Source: Chara braunii | Lineage: Eukaryota; Streptophyta; Charophyceae; Charales; Characeae | Assembly: GCA_003427395.1 (NCBI GenBank) | Contig: BFEA01000171.1 | Location: forward strand, 1,365,180-1,391,036 | Direction of reading: 5' to 3' | Length of the DNA stretch: 25,857 bases | Shown here: piece after piece, positions 16,085 to 25,857 of the stretch | Layout of the letters: every line of letters begins with the position of its first letter | Position numbering within the stretch: the first letter of the stretch is position 1 | Notes under the pieces: generated by a model | Seen by the model: only the letters and a program-made list of their open reading frames with translations | Told to the model about the DNA's origin: nothing | Databases searched by the model: none | Translations under genes and position numbers: made by a program

Positions 16085-17195
16085 GCAGTGGAAGGGAGCA
16101 GGCGAACCAAGCACCTGGCGGTCAAATGCAACCCCGAGCAGAGTTGAGACCGGGGCCCAGTCAAAGAGAGGTTGGGAGCAGTGGACAAGCCTCGACCCTC
16201 GTCCGTGGAGGGGATGGAACTCAGCAACAGCAATCAAGTGGCAGACTCATCGGGGCAGGACCTTCTTCGATAGGTATAGGGTGTTCACAACAGGAGCATC
16301 TGCAAGACGGCGGGTTCCAGCCTTATAGGGCCAGTGGAGTGCCACCTCAGTGGCAAGGCTACGGGTACCAGCCATTTAGAGCCATGTATGGAGCGCTGGA
16401 TCTTCGTTACCACAACGAGTATGGCATGGGCCAGGGTCTGAACTATGTTGCTAACTATGGAGAAGAAAGCTACCAGCTGGGAACGGGATGCAGCAAAGAG
16501 CCAGGGGAAGCCTAGACAGGACAGCAGCTTCGCGGCCGAAGGACCGTAGTGTCACTGCCCATGTACCGACCCCCCAGGAACAGCAAGCTACCCAAGTTGA
16601 GAGTGACCAAGAGGAAGTGGAGGGAGATGAGGGAATTTCTCGCTGAGCGTCCCCTTCCCAGTCAGGGATGGAAGAGGATCTAGGAGGCATTCCAGGGGGA
16701 GTGATTACGAGGCGGACTGATACTCGTATCCAAGAGGAACAAGTCTTACTCCCCCTGGTATGCTCTCTGCAGGAGCAGAGGGTACACGTGATTGGGTTGC
16801 GGGACAGGGAGGACAATTTGGTCCTCCCATCTACTGGCTTGGCAGAACTCCCGATGCCCTCACTGATTACAGAAAGGGTAAGACTTATGTTTGTGGATAG
16901 GTTCCAGTTTAGAATCTGCCTTGAGTTTTATCTGCCTAAACTAAGGGTTGCATTGGAGGATAACCGGGCGATTAGATTTACAATCGTGTTTATTGACGCC
17001 CACTTCTCTCAAATAGAATGGGCAGGTATGCGTTCGGTAGGGCTGGACTCATTTCCATTGGAAGTATTGGTCGAGCCATCGGTAAAGGCCTTGTCCCAAA
17101 TCCTGGTGGAACCAGGTATTTCTGCCTCTTTTTTGGCAGACCTGCACGCAAATATGCCAAGGAACTGCAACCTGCGGTCAAACCCCTTTTTGTGA
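16085..17195 (+). pseudogene. LINE ORF1, C-terminal part, frameshifted
   Basis: The 16081-16515 frame gives a Gln/Gly/Pro-rich low-complexity stretch (GTQQQQSSGR, QWQGYGYQPF), as in disordered linkers of ORF1 proteins. After a stop and a frame change, an acidic stretch (ESDQEEVEGDEG, with a TGA at about 16645) leads into the 16668-17195 frame. That frame ends in a folded-looking region, LMFVDRFQFRICLEFYLPKL and AIRFTIVFIDAHFSQIEW, stopping 28 bases before the ORF2 start. I do not recognise the last domain. Confidence 0.5.
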
Positions 17196-17223
17196 TGTCT
17201 GAGTATAGACTGGGCTGACATGG

Positions 17224-18222
17224 ATGATGGTGGTGAATCGGACGGTATTCGGGGTGCCAAGCCCCCCCCAACAGGAATCCAATCTGCAAACACATCCCAA
17301 CCGAACAATGGGTAGATTAAGAATTGCCTCACGGAATGTGCGGGGGTTGGGGGATTCGAGGGGCAGACAGAAAGGTTCTCGTCTCAAGGCATGGTTCCAT
17401 CATCAGCACTTGGATGTGATCATAATCCAGGAAACCAAGCTCTCAGAGACTAAACTCACTCAGCTAAGGGATTGGTGGGATGGTCCACAACTGTGGTCTC
17501 CGGCCAGAGGTTCGAAGGGAGGTGTGGCGATCCTGGTACACAACCGGGTGGAAGCTCGGCTGCTGCACTATGACAGTGATGTTTGGGGACGCTGGTGCTG
17601 GCTCAAACTGCAGTTGGGCGAAGTGGCATGGGTTCTGACCACGGTTTATGGTCCGAATGAGCCAGGGGAACGCGCTGCCTTTTTTGAAATGTTGCCATAT
17701 GTGCTGTCGAAGCCAGACCACCTAATTATTGGTGGTGACTGGAATGCCGTGTGCTGCCCAGGTCTGGACTCAGAATCAGATGAGGGTCCGACAAGAGACA
17801 GAGAGAGGCTGCTGAGGTGGATGATCCACTGGGACTTGAGGGATGTGTACAGAGATCTACATCCAACCATTGGCAAGCCGGGTTATACTTGGCTGGGGTA
17901 AACTTCCCAACTGGCAGGGGTAAGGAGAAGAATAGATTTTTTCCTCGTCTCAGAGGCAGCGAAAGGAGATGTGATGATGGTGCAAGAACAGAACCAACCA
18001 ATGTCTGACCATAAACCGGGTGTTTTGGATGTTTCGATGACTGGGTTGCGCGAAAGAGGACCAGGTTGTTTCAGACTTGACACTGAACTGATGTTGGATG
18101 GACGTATCAGATCCTGGGTGGAAGAGTTTTGGATAGAGTGGAGGCTAGCCAAACAGTTCTTTGAACCTACAGCTGAGTGGATGGATGTTGGGCTCAGAAT
18201 TGTGTCATTGAAGTTGGACACA
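17224..18222 (+). pseudogene. LINE ORF2, apurinic endonuclease-like domain, one in-frame stop
   Basis: The domain nicks target DNA to prime reverse transcription. Counting from ATG 17224, the expected catalytic blocks are present: SRNVRGLG (Asn38), IIQETKL (Glu70), GGVAILVH (99-106), VYGPN (131-135), GGDWN (Asp162, Asn164) and MSDHKPG (Asp262, His263). An alternative start is ATG 17308. The frame is broken once, by TAA at 17899-17901 between YTWLG and RRIDFFLVS, and then continues in the same frame to LDT at 18222, where a 2.8 kb element is inserted. The catalytic residues survive, so inactivation looks fairly recent. Confidence 0.9.
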
Positions 18223-19029
18223 ATGTGACGCCCAACCTCACGCCCAACGCGACTTCCTGATCGGAGTGGGATGTGGGCCTGGAAGTGCGAAAAGGGGTGT
18301 GCCAAGGATTTTTGGGAAAGTGGGGGTGGAGTCCCAGGTCAGAACTGAGATCTCCTGTGGCAGGGGTCTAGGGGCACGGGTGCAATATGGCTAAAGGGGT
18401 GGACTACTCCTGGTCTGCGGGCGCTCTATGTTGTGCCGCATAAGGCAGACGGCATGCGCGGTGCATTCAGGGTCGTCCGCTTCGTCTGTTTTGGGGGCGA
18501 CGGTTCGGGGCGAGGTCTGCCTGGACTGGCTGTGATCCCGAGGAGTCGGGTCTCTGGGGGCAGCCACGTGGCATCTATCGTCGCATGTTTGGGTTAGGCC
18601 CTCTGATTTCCGGGGCTCGTCGATTACCGCGACGCCGGCAATTTTCGCAAGGCGTGCGGGACCAATACTCGGCGATGGAATTCCACGGGACAACTGTGAG
18701 TTGGTGGTACGGGAGAAGGAGGCGGAAGGGAGGGAAGTTGGTAGCGATAACCACAAAGCCAGGGGATATGAAGTAGTGCGAGTTATCCGAAGTGGGGAAA
18801 TCGGGACACCTCGGGTCGCTGGTAGTAGCGCAATGAAATTCCCTAGGGCACAATCGATTCTCGGTTCGGCAGGGGAATTTCGGGCGTTTCCGTCTGAGAC
18901 ACTAGTTTATCCAAGGATTGAAATTCTTTGGATCCCACGACGAGTCTGAGTCTCTCGAGCGCGTCATCTTGTCATCGCGGTGTGATGGAATCCTCCCCGC
19001 CTACCCGATATTCGACGATTGCGATCACC

Positions 19030-19240
19030 GCGTGTGAGTACGTGTAGGCTGTGCGAATTCGATCGCACTTACACGTGTTCACACGGGATGGTCGCGTCGT
19101 TGCATCTGCGGAATGGCCACCAAACACATCCAATCAGTCAATATCCCCGCGATCGTTTGTCATTTCATACGGGGGTGGTTGTTAATCGACGCGTGTGGAC
19201 ACGTGTAGGCTGTGCAGATCAGATCGCACTTACGCGCATC
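19030..19240. repeat. Hairpin repeated twice inside the 2.8 kb element
   Basis: GCGTGTG..(A/C)CGTGTAGGCTGTGC starts at 19030 and again at 19191 (161 bases apart), each followed by GATCGCACTTAC. The first copy is an inverted repeat: CGTGTGAGTACGTGTA and GTGCGA pair with TCGCAC and TACACGTGTTCACACG (19031-19085). The second has lost part of the pairing. Confidence 0.7.
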
Positions 19241-20358
19241 CCCGCGAGGTATTCGCTTGCTTCTCGACAACAGCTGCCCAATCATCTAATCTCTTTGTGA
19301 TTCGCGCGCAATCATTCCTGAGTATGCAAGATGCAGTTAAAAGAAGCAAGGGGAACAGTATTGGTGACTATGCAAAAATTCCTACTATGCTTATGAGTAT
19401 ATCACAACGACAAGCAAAAGCAAGGACCAGACAAAAGAAAAGCAAACAGACACGACATTCATTCATTCATTCATTCGATCGAAAACACAGCAAACAAAAT
19501 CGAGATCAATCGCAAATGAGTGTGGGCGAAAAACCAGACCAAGATTCCGAAAACAAAAACGGGCGAATCGCCCTGAACCGAGATCAAAATTTATGTACAA
19601 AGGCAAAGAGGGAGAAAAGACAAAGAAATCTCCGAATCCCCGTCCATCAACCTCAGCTCCCTCTTCCTCTCTCTCTCTTTCTGATGCGGACAGTCCGTCG
19701 TCGCGCACCAACTCATGAAGTCGTCACCCCGCTTAGTCCTCCCGCACCCGTCAGGTTCGCCCGCGCCCACAGTCCGTCGTGGACCGCGTCAACCCCGCGC
19801 GTTCGACACCAGGCCGTCGGTTCGCCCGACTCCCACTTCACTCACCACTTACTTCGCTCGTGAGCCGACCCTCACTGATCGCGCTACCCCGAGCTTCCGA
19901 CAGCCGGTTAAGAGAGCTATCTAATCGCGCAGCCGGAATTTATAGCGTGCATGCATGCGCGAAGAACACGGAATTGCAAGGACTCCGAAAGGAGATCAGG
20001 AGAGGGAGCGCCTACTTTCTGCATGGCCAGATCGCGGCGTGGGGGACGTAGCCTCTCTCCACGCATCGATCCGAGCATGCAGCCCGTGGGAAGGCTAGAC
20101 TCGGCAAGAAGAAAGGCGAGAGCGGGAAAGACAAAGTTCATGAAGTTCAAGAAGAAAGATGCAGTTACAAGGGTGCCCGCCCAAAATTACAGTTACACAC
20201 ACGATTAAGGGCGCCGACTAATCAGAGTTCCGTTGCAGCCGCATAAAGAAGCGCGTAAGCAAAAAGCGTCACGTGGCAAAAGAAAGTCTTAATTACCTAG
20301 GCTACCATCCAGGCCGCCCGGGTCCCGTGTGGCCAGCCCATGCAAGGATCACTGGATC

Positions 20359-20560
20359 AGGTAAGGTCCCAGCAAAAAAAAAAAACAAAAAAAAAATCCA
20401 AAAATTCTATAAAAAAAAAAAAACTATGTTATGCAGAAAAATAAACTAAACAACTTTTGCCTCAGGGTCACATCGAAATTCTTCACCAAATTTAAAATAA
20501 AAAATAAAATTCAAAAATATTTTATTTATTTTTATTTGTTTTAATTATTTTGGCCCGGCC
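20359..20560. other. A-rich and AT-rich patch in the 2.8 kb element
   Basis: Several interrupted A-runs (about 20374-20423) and an AT-rich patch (20490-20550). No coding signal and no flanking duplication was seen. Confidence 0.5.
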
Positions 20561-21042
20561 AGGCAAGTGGCCCCGGGCCACTCTGGTAGCCTAGCTAATT
20601 ACAAAATTCCTAAATTCCTATCTAATGTAGAAAATGAGAAGCGCGATTTTCGAAAAGGAAGTCTGAAATTCTGAGGGTCATAGTGGCTCGACAAGGTTCG
20701 AAAAAGAATTCAAAAAGAAATTTCAAAAAGAACGAAGCAAAATTCTCGTGCGGTCCCTGCGCCTAAAATCCGACAGCAGCACCGAAAAGAAGCGACGTCA
20801 ACTGTTATTATTCGCGCCTGGTCGGCACGACAGCCACTCAATCAATCATCCCGGAACTTGCCCGAGCCGAACCCAACCATCCGAAAAGAGACGACGCAAA
20901 AAGACGAAGAAACGAGGACACTGATGCAATTTCCCTTCCATCCCAATCTCCCGTAGTTGGTCCATCCTTCCCAGCTTAGGACCCCTCACTGTTATCGCGC
21001 AGAAAATCGCGCGGAACAGAAATCGGTTCGTCACATATGGAC

Positions 21043-22320
21043 ACATTCTCACGAACTTCAGCCTACAGTCGGAACAAAACGGAGGCTGAACTTTGGAACC
21101 GACTGGAAGAAGCGGAGGGCAGGCTAGGGGACAACCAGTCTCGGACCTGTTCTGGGCAGAGAGAGGAATGAGAGGCTACGGGAGTGGGAGAAGAGCCAAG
21201 TTCAGAAACAAGAATGGAGAGCGAAGATTTTAGCAGCAAAAGGGATCATTTTTTCCAATAGACTGTCGAAGGAGGCATTCAAGCGGCTGCTGCCAAGGAA
21301 CAGGGCGGTCCAAATGAAAGAGTTGAAGCATCCTCACCAATTGGGGAAAACGATTGCCTCGTCCAATGACGACATGTGTAGCTACGCTGTGGATTATTTT
21401 CAGGATATTTTGACGTCTAGACGACGTAGACGTCCTTACGACAGCCTAGAGGACGACATGTCAACGGACTCGGCAGTTTGGGACAATATGGGTTGTAGAC
21501 TACCAAACGATGGCAGACAGTGGCTGGACAGACCTGTGACGGAGGAGGAACTAACTACAACAATGAGAGGAATGACTCGAGGTAAGGCGCCTGAGGATGA
21601 TGGATTGCCGATTGAGTTTTATGAAGCCTGCTGGGATGTGATGGTAACTGACCTGGTGACACTGTTCAATGAGATTAGGGACGCGGGGAGGTTGGGAAAG
21701 ATGATGATCAGGGGAATCATATCTCTGCTGTTCAAGAAGGGGGATCGGAGTGAGGTTCAAAATTGGAGGTCGATTTCCCTCTTGAATGTAGTGTACAAGC
21801 TATTGGCGAAGACTCTAGCAAGCGGACTGGGGAACTACTTGTCATGGCTGGTGCAACGGGATCAGGGAGCCTTCATACGGGGCAGATCAATCTTCAAGAA
21901 CGTGGTCACAACAATCAAAGCTTTAGAACTGATCGATAAAGAGGATGTAGATGATGCAGTTTTGCTTCTTGACCTAGAGAAAGCGTACGACAGAGTGAAC
22001 TGGACCTTTGTCCTGACCACATTAAGAGTGGTCGGCTTTGGTCAGTCTTTTTGTCGCTGGGTCATGGTGATGTATGGCTACTCAACAGCTGGAGTGCGCG
22101 TCAACGGCAAAATTTCTGATCAATTCACGGTTTCAAGGTGTACCAGGGGTGCCCCTTGGCCCCCCTGCTGTTTGTCTTGCATCTGGAGCCACTATTGTGT
22201 AATCTCCGCTACCATCCGGATATTAAAGGGCTACACTTGTTGAACGAGGGTGAGTGCAAGGTTAAGGCGCTGGCGGACGATCTCCTCGTGATATCGGCCA
22301 ACGAGGAACGGTCCCTTTGA
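21043..22320 (+). pseudogene. LINE ORF2, reverse transcriptase domain, frameshifted
   Basis: This is the polymerase that copies the LINE RNA into DNA. After the junction, TFSRTSAYSRNKTEAELWNR runs to TGA at 21169-21171. The main frame (open from about 21173 to 22243) carries GKAPEDDGLPIEFY, NWRSISLLNVVYKLLAK, RDQGAFIRGRS and the motif A block LLDLEKAYDRV (21965-21997). A one-base loss near 22133-22139 shifts to the frame with YQGCPLAP (motif B) and ALADDLLVI (motif C, 22267-22290). The aspartates of motifs A and C remain. TGA at 22318-22320 breaks the frame just before AIKNCLSDFAEL. Confidence 0.92.
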
Positions 22321-23779
22321 GCGATCAAGAACTGTTTATCAGACTTCGCAGAGCTCTCCGAAGCAGCGGTGAACTGGAATAAATCTGTGTTTTTCCTTCC
22401 AAGTTCACACTCACTAGTAGTACAGTGGGGAATGGAGCGGGTAGCAGCGAACCAAGCCGCGCGGTTCCTAGGTGTCCAAGTTGCATTGGGAGATTGTACA
22501 TCATCGCAAAAACTTATATTGCAAGAGAAAGTTAACAAGAGAGTGAAGAGATGGGGTAGGGCGGCGCATCTCTCCCTTATTGGAAGAGTGCTTGCCATAA
22601 TGGCCTCAGCTTTTGCCCTCCTGTGGTATGTCGCAGCAGTGCGGAAGTTTTCGATGCCCATGCTGAAAACAATCAGACCTACAGCGAGGAGGTTCATCTG
22701 GAAACCATATGGGGAGAAGGGCAAGGACTACATATCCAAGGTAGCCTGGAACACACTATGCAAGCCAAGGAACGAAGGAGGTTTAGCCCTGATGGATCCA
22801 GCAGCAAAGAACACAGCGCTAATTGTAAAATGGGTAGTCCGGGTGGCAGAAGCAGAGGAGGTGGTTGACTGGGTACTATTGGCAGAGCAGCTGTTGTCCA
22901 AAGCTGGGGTCTGTCGCGCCCATCGGATGTATGGATAGCAATGATGACAGACACTTATGACAAGTTTTGGGATGAGGTGCTGCAGGCCTGTAAAAGTTGC
23001 AGGCCCACCGTGAGTATTCAGCTGAGCTCCAAAGAGGACGTTAGACACCCGGTCCGGCACTTTGTTTGAAAACAGTCACATAATCAGTCCGGATGGTGAC
23101 TGGTTCTCGCTGGGGAAGAAGCCGGGTTGCTTTGAGCAAAGTTGGCTGAAGAAGGGTGTCTCCACGGTGGGAGACTTGTGGAACGATGCAGCTACAAATC
23201 AGTGGAAGCATGTCTCTCAACTCTTTATTATGGTTGCAGTCCCATCTTGTCGTTCCCACTTTTCAGTGGCTGATAAGCAGGGGAATGGAAGTTAGAGTGG
23301 TATGTGATAGATGCCATGAGGGGGTGGAAACAGTGCTGCATTTGTGGTGGGAGTGTCCTCGATCCAGGAAGTGGTGGAGGTGGTGGGAGTATCACTGGAA
23401 GAGGTTTGCTGGCAAGTCTGATCTGTTGGGGCAGAGGTGGGTTCTGTTAGGAGCCCTCCCACACAGCTATAGTTATAACGACGGTTGGGCATATATTGCC
23501 CAGGTGGGGAGGGCGATCATGCTGTGGATCATTTGGTTGGAGAGAAACAGTACCAGATTTCAGGGAGTCAGCATTCCGGAGAAGCAAGCAGAGGCGGTCT
23601 TCAAAACCCTGTTGGCAGCGGCCATCAGAGCAGATTGGGCCTGGAAAGGGGCACAGGCAGGCCAACTGCTGGGCATCAGATGGTTTTCCCATACATGGGG
23701 CCTGGGCCTGGCTCATGTATCAACGGAAGGCAGACCCGTACTGGGGAATTGGATAGAGGTGCCCCAGGGGACAGTGTGA
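22321..23779 (+). pseudogene. LINE ORF2, post-RT region with zf-RVT zinc-binding block
   Basis: The region continues in the 22138 frame (AIKNCLSDFAELSEAAVNWN, FLGVQVALGD, LSLIGRVLAIMA, RFIWKPYGEK) to TAG at 22936-22938. Frame changes near 22920, 23060 and 23230 are needed to follow the protein. The last frame (to TGA at 23777-23779) holds CDRCHEGVETVLHLWWEC, a C-X2-C...H...C block of the zf-RVT family, and ends WIEVPQGTV. No ribonuclease H domain is seen. At least three frameshifts make it non-functional. Confidence 0.85.
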
Positions 23780-24248
23780 GCAGTGGTTAGAATAGGGTTC
23801 CTTCGAGTTGGGTAGCCAGCCTTTTTGGTTTGTGGGGTTCTCTTATTGAACCAGGACACTCGGTTCCAGTGGGTGGTCGAAGTGGACCAGTCACCACTGG
23901 GGTAGGGTGGGTAGGAGAGTGTCAGGTCCACTTAGAAGGAACAAGGTTCCTCTCAACCGAGTTAAGGTCGAGGTCCAGACCGGGGTAGGTCTGTGTCTAG
24001 TTTAGAGTTGGATAGGCTAGGGTAGGGTAGGTTTAGTAAGGGTTAGGATAGCGAGGCCCGAGGCTACGCTGGGTAAGCAGTAGGGATGTTTGGGAGAAGG
24101 GAAGTGTTTACTAAGAAAGAGACTCTGAGTTGATGGTTGACCTCGTAAGCTAAACCGGCTGAAGCTGCCGGGATAATTCCGGGTTGAATTGTGAGGTCCC
24201 CGGCCTCGAAGTTCTTTTTTTTCTTTTTGGAATATAATGGATGTTTCG
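23780..24248 (+). other. LINE 3' untranslated region with type A terminal hairpin
   Basis: GT-rich repeats of GGGTAGG type occur near 24010-24050. The conserved end follows: CGTAAGCTAAACCGGCTGA, GCTGCCGGGATAATTCCGGG, the hairpin CCGGG-TTGAATTGTGAGGTC-CCCGG and CGGCCTC, then about 50 bases to the tail. Three other copies in the window share this end, so it is probably what the reverse transcriptase recognises. Confidence 0.7.
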
Positions 24249-24292
<44 letters not shown>

Positions 24293-24394
24293 AATAACAA
24301 GGACAGCCGGGTTGTCTCGCCCCACCGGGGGCTCGGAGCCCCGTCCCTGTATAGACAGCCTTCACACCCATCCCGCAACACCAGCACACTGTCA

Positions 24395-24640
24395 GGCCTT
24401 AACAAGAGGACGGTGCACTCTCACACCTTCTCCAGATTCTGTTCTTCTGTATCCAGCTGCTTTCACGACCATAGCATTGTTTTGCTCTTGCTTTTTTTTC
24501 GTTTCGTCGTTGCTTTTTTTTTCCCACTGCCGTGATGACTGTGGGACAATAATGCCCTCAAGGACGGTGCACTCTCACACCTTCCCCAGACTGTGTCCAC
24601 CTGCTTTCACTACCATAGCTCGTCTTTTTTTTTCTCTTTA
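24395..24640 (+). repeat. Interspersed repeat R1, copy b, with a partial second unit
   Basis: It matches 10615-10832 block by block. GACGGTGCACTCTCACACCTT occurs twice (starting near 24409 and 24564), followed by CTCCAGATTCTG or CCCCAGACTGTG, so the repeat itself has a unit of about 155 bases. It is non-coding. Confidence 0.75.
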
Positions 24641-24652
24641 TTTTTTTCCATT

Positions 24653-24735
24653 TGAGGCCTAGACATCTCGGCTGTGGCCTGGACATCTCAACCGTGGCCC
24701 AGCCACGGGCGTGGCCTAGACATCTTCGGCGTGTT
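24653..24735. repeat. Short tandem repeat, three GGCCT(A/G)GACATCT units
   Basis: Units lie near 24655, 24677 and 24712, with (C)GGC(T)GTG between them. Confidence 0.7.
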
Positions 24736-24767
24736 TTTTTTCGCCTTTAGTAACTCAGCCCCGGAAT

Positions 24768-25807
24768 GACCGCAACTGGTCACCGTGACCAGCCGGTCTC
24801 CAGAAAAGGGTCCTGTTGCGATCAGACTTGCTTTCATTCACACTTTACATGCATGCAACAGTAGCGACTGTAGCGCAGCAAACTGGCGACATCGCCGACA
24901 TGCGCCCACTCAGTACTCAGAGATATGGCAACCCAGATACGAGTTCACTTCCAATAACTATGGCGACACAGCGCCCGTACAACTCTCTGTTCGCATACAA
25001 TTGATCACCCTGGATATCCCACACGCAACTCTCTGAACACTCACACACACACACTGAACCCCAACTACAGCTATGGCGGCTATGGCCGCCGCTACCCTAT
25101 CGCTATGGCTAAGCTTCGTCTTCTCCACCCACTTCGTCTTCGGGCTCACTGCAGACCTCCTTGCACAAGTCGCTGTGGCAGCGCTTCCGCATGGCTCANG
25201 CAGGAATGAATGAATGGCTGGGCGCTGCCTCTTGATTTATACTTCTGTAGTGCGTTGGCCTGGCCCCTTTCCCCAGGCCCGAAGTGTACACAGTCCCATG
25301 CGGTACTTGCTTGGCTGGACCAGGACTACCCAGGACTGGGCCTGCTGACTCAGCACGGGCAGACTCCACCACTTGCCTTACCACTTGCCTACTTGCCTCA
25401 GCCTAGACGTGGGAAACTTCGAAAGGCCACTGTTCGGACCTTCCGAAAGGCCGTCGACTTGGCCTTTCGAAACTCAGTCTGTAGCAGCTGCGACCTTGAC
25501 CTCTCTGGACTGCAGCGGCTACGACCTTGACTCTTCGGGAAGACTACAGCTACGACTTCTAGACCTGACTAAGACTCCTACACGACAGGTCTACAGATCG
25601 AACTCCTGCGACCTCTCGACCCTACGACAGTCTACCACTGTTACAAATACACAGGTCGTGGGTTCAACTCTAGGGGTCGACACAGGTACTGTACACAGGT
25701 AAGGTGGGGACTAGGGATCGAGCCCTGGGATCTGCATCAGCTACTGCGAACTGGTGAATACCGTTTCACTGTGACTGGCCGGTCACATCACCATGACCAT
25801 TTCGGTC
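24768..25807. mobile_element. Candidate 1 kb element with imperfect terminal inverted repeats
   Basis: The left end (24768-24798) reads GACCGCAACTGGTCACCGTG then ACCAGCCGGTC. The right end (25773-25807), in reverse complement, reads GACCGAAATGGTCATGGTGA then TGTGACCGGCCAGTC. They pair over about 25 bases with gaps. The left end contains the perfect palindrome CTGGTCAC-C-GTGACCAG (24776-24792). No clear TSD, only CCCCGG near both ends, and no recognised protein inside. Confidence 0.35.
24800..25772. other. Non-coding interior, no gene recognised
   Basis: A (CA)n-like tract lies near 25040-25055. An inverted pair TTCGAAAGGCC / GGCCTTTCGAA lies near 25418-25471. GCTRCGACCTTGAC is repeated near 25487 and 25520. 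GTGGGTTCAACTCTAGG near 25659 resembles a tRNA B box, but no tRNA can be folded around it. Confidence 0.4.
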
Positions 25808-25857
25808 CCCGGTCATGATGCGGGCATTGTGATTGATTGATCAATCCATCCTCTCTC

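Larger units (their letters stand above)
18215..21045. mobile_element. 2.8 kb element with short terminal inverted repeats inserted in ORF2
   Basis: TGGACACA flanks the insert at 18215-18222 and 21038-21045. The insert starts ATGTGACG (18223-18230) and ends CGTCACAT (21029-21036) plus one A: 8-base perfect inverted ends. Removing insert and one repeat rejoins LDT to FSRTSAYSRNKTEAELW in frame, which fixes the borders. No transposase or other protein is recognised inside, so it would be non-autonomous. An 8-base duplication suits hAT-like elements; counting one more base with a mismatch (9) suits Mutator-like ones. TG...CA ends could suggest a solo LTR, but the 5-base flanks do not match. Confidence 0.7.
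14780..24291 (+). mobile_element. Near-complete L1-like LINE, degraded, with nested insertions
   Basis: It contains ORF1 (14880-17195), ORF2 (17224-23779, without the 2.8 kb insert), a 3' region of about 460 bases with the type A terminal hairpin (about 24180-24206), and 43 A at 24249-24291. Without the insert at 18223-21037 and the one suspected in ORF1, it is about 6.4 kb, usual for plant L1 elements. The 5' edge is uncertain because ORF1 runs out of the satellite array. I found no TSD matching CAATAACAAGGACAG after the tail. Stops and frameshifts show it cannot move on its own. Confidence 0.85.

Noticed and set aside
18223-21037. Solo LTR (TG...CA ends)
   Set aside because: The 5 bases next to TG (CACAA) and CA (TATGG) do not match, whereas the outer 8-base repeat and the in-frame rejoining fit a terminal-inverted-repeat element.
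25655-25685. tRNA gene from a B-box-like GTGGGTTCAACTCTAG
   Set aside because: No acceptor stem, A box or cloverleaf could be found around it.

Overview
The window looks like nuclear DNA of a streptophyte (a charophyte alga or a land plant). The reasons are one clearly plant-type cytosolic glutamine synthetase, an L1-like non-LTR retrotransposon (LINE) with plant-style ORF1 (gag-like domain plus zinc knuckle) and ORF2 (endonuclease, reverse transcriptase, zf-RVT), many poly(A) and poly(T) tracts, microsatellites, and long non-coding stretches with scattered ambiguous bases typical of a draft assembly. The species cannot be fixed from the sequence. Gene density is very low: one intact cellular gene in 25.9 kb.

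Layout. 1-2600: a fragment of a LINE/SINE 3' end, a poly(T) insertion with target-site duplication (TSD), another LINE 3' end ending in (TA)n, and GA, CT and other simple repeats. 2610-3845: an intronless glutamine synthetase on the minus strand with a TATA box. 3850-7600: non-coding DNA with two related short inverted-repeat (MITE-like) elements, an (AAT)n tract, poly(A) insertions, a LINE 3' end and a very long near-perfect hairpin. 7600-11660: tandem duplications, a minus-strand SINE-like element with TSD, a 5'-truncated LINE copy with TSD and poly(A), and a third minus-strand SINE-like element. 11700-14770: degenerate satellite-like repeats of at least three kinds. About 14780-24291: a nearly complete but broken LINE. 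Its ORF1 probably carries a 0.3 kb insertion, and its ORF2 is split by a 2.8 kb element with terminal inverted repeats. 24300-25857: an interspersed repeat also found at 10.6 kb, then a candidate 1 kb inverted-repeat element.

The parts tell one story of retrotransposition. Four plus-strand copies share a LINE 3' terminus (a CCGGG/CCCGG hairpin, about 50 nt, then an A-rich tail or, in one copy, (TA)n). Three minus-strand copies share a different terminus. Both groups reuse small hairpins whose stems vary by compensating changes while the loops stay fixed, which suggests RNA structures read by the LINE machinery. Several homopolymer tracts are flanked by short direct repeats with almost nothing else inserted. 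They look like insertions of a poly(A) tail alone, and this is the observation I would follow first.

All sequence comparisons were made by eye within the window. No database search, folding or alignment program was run.
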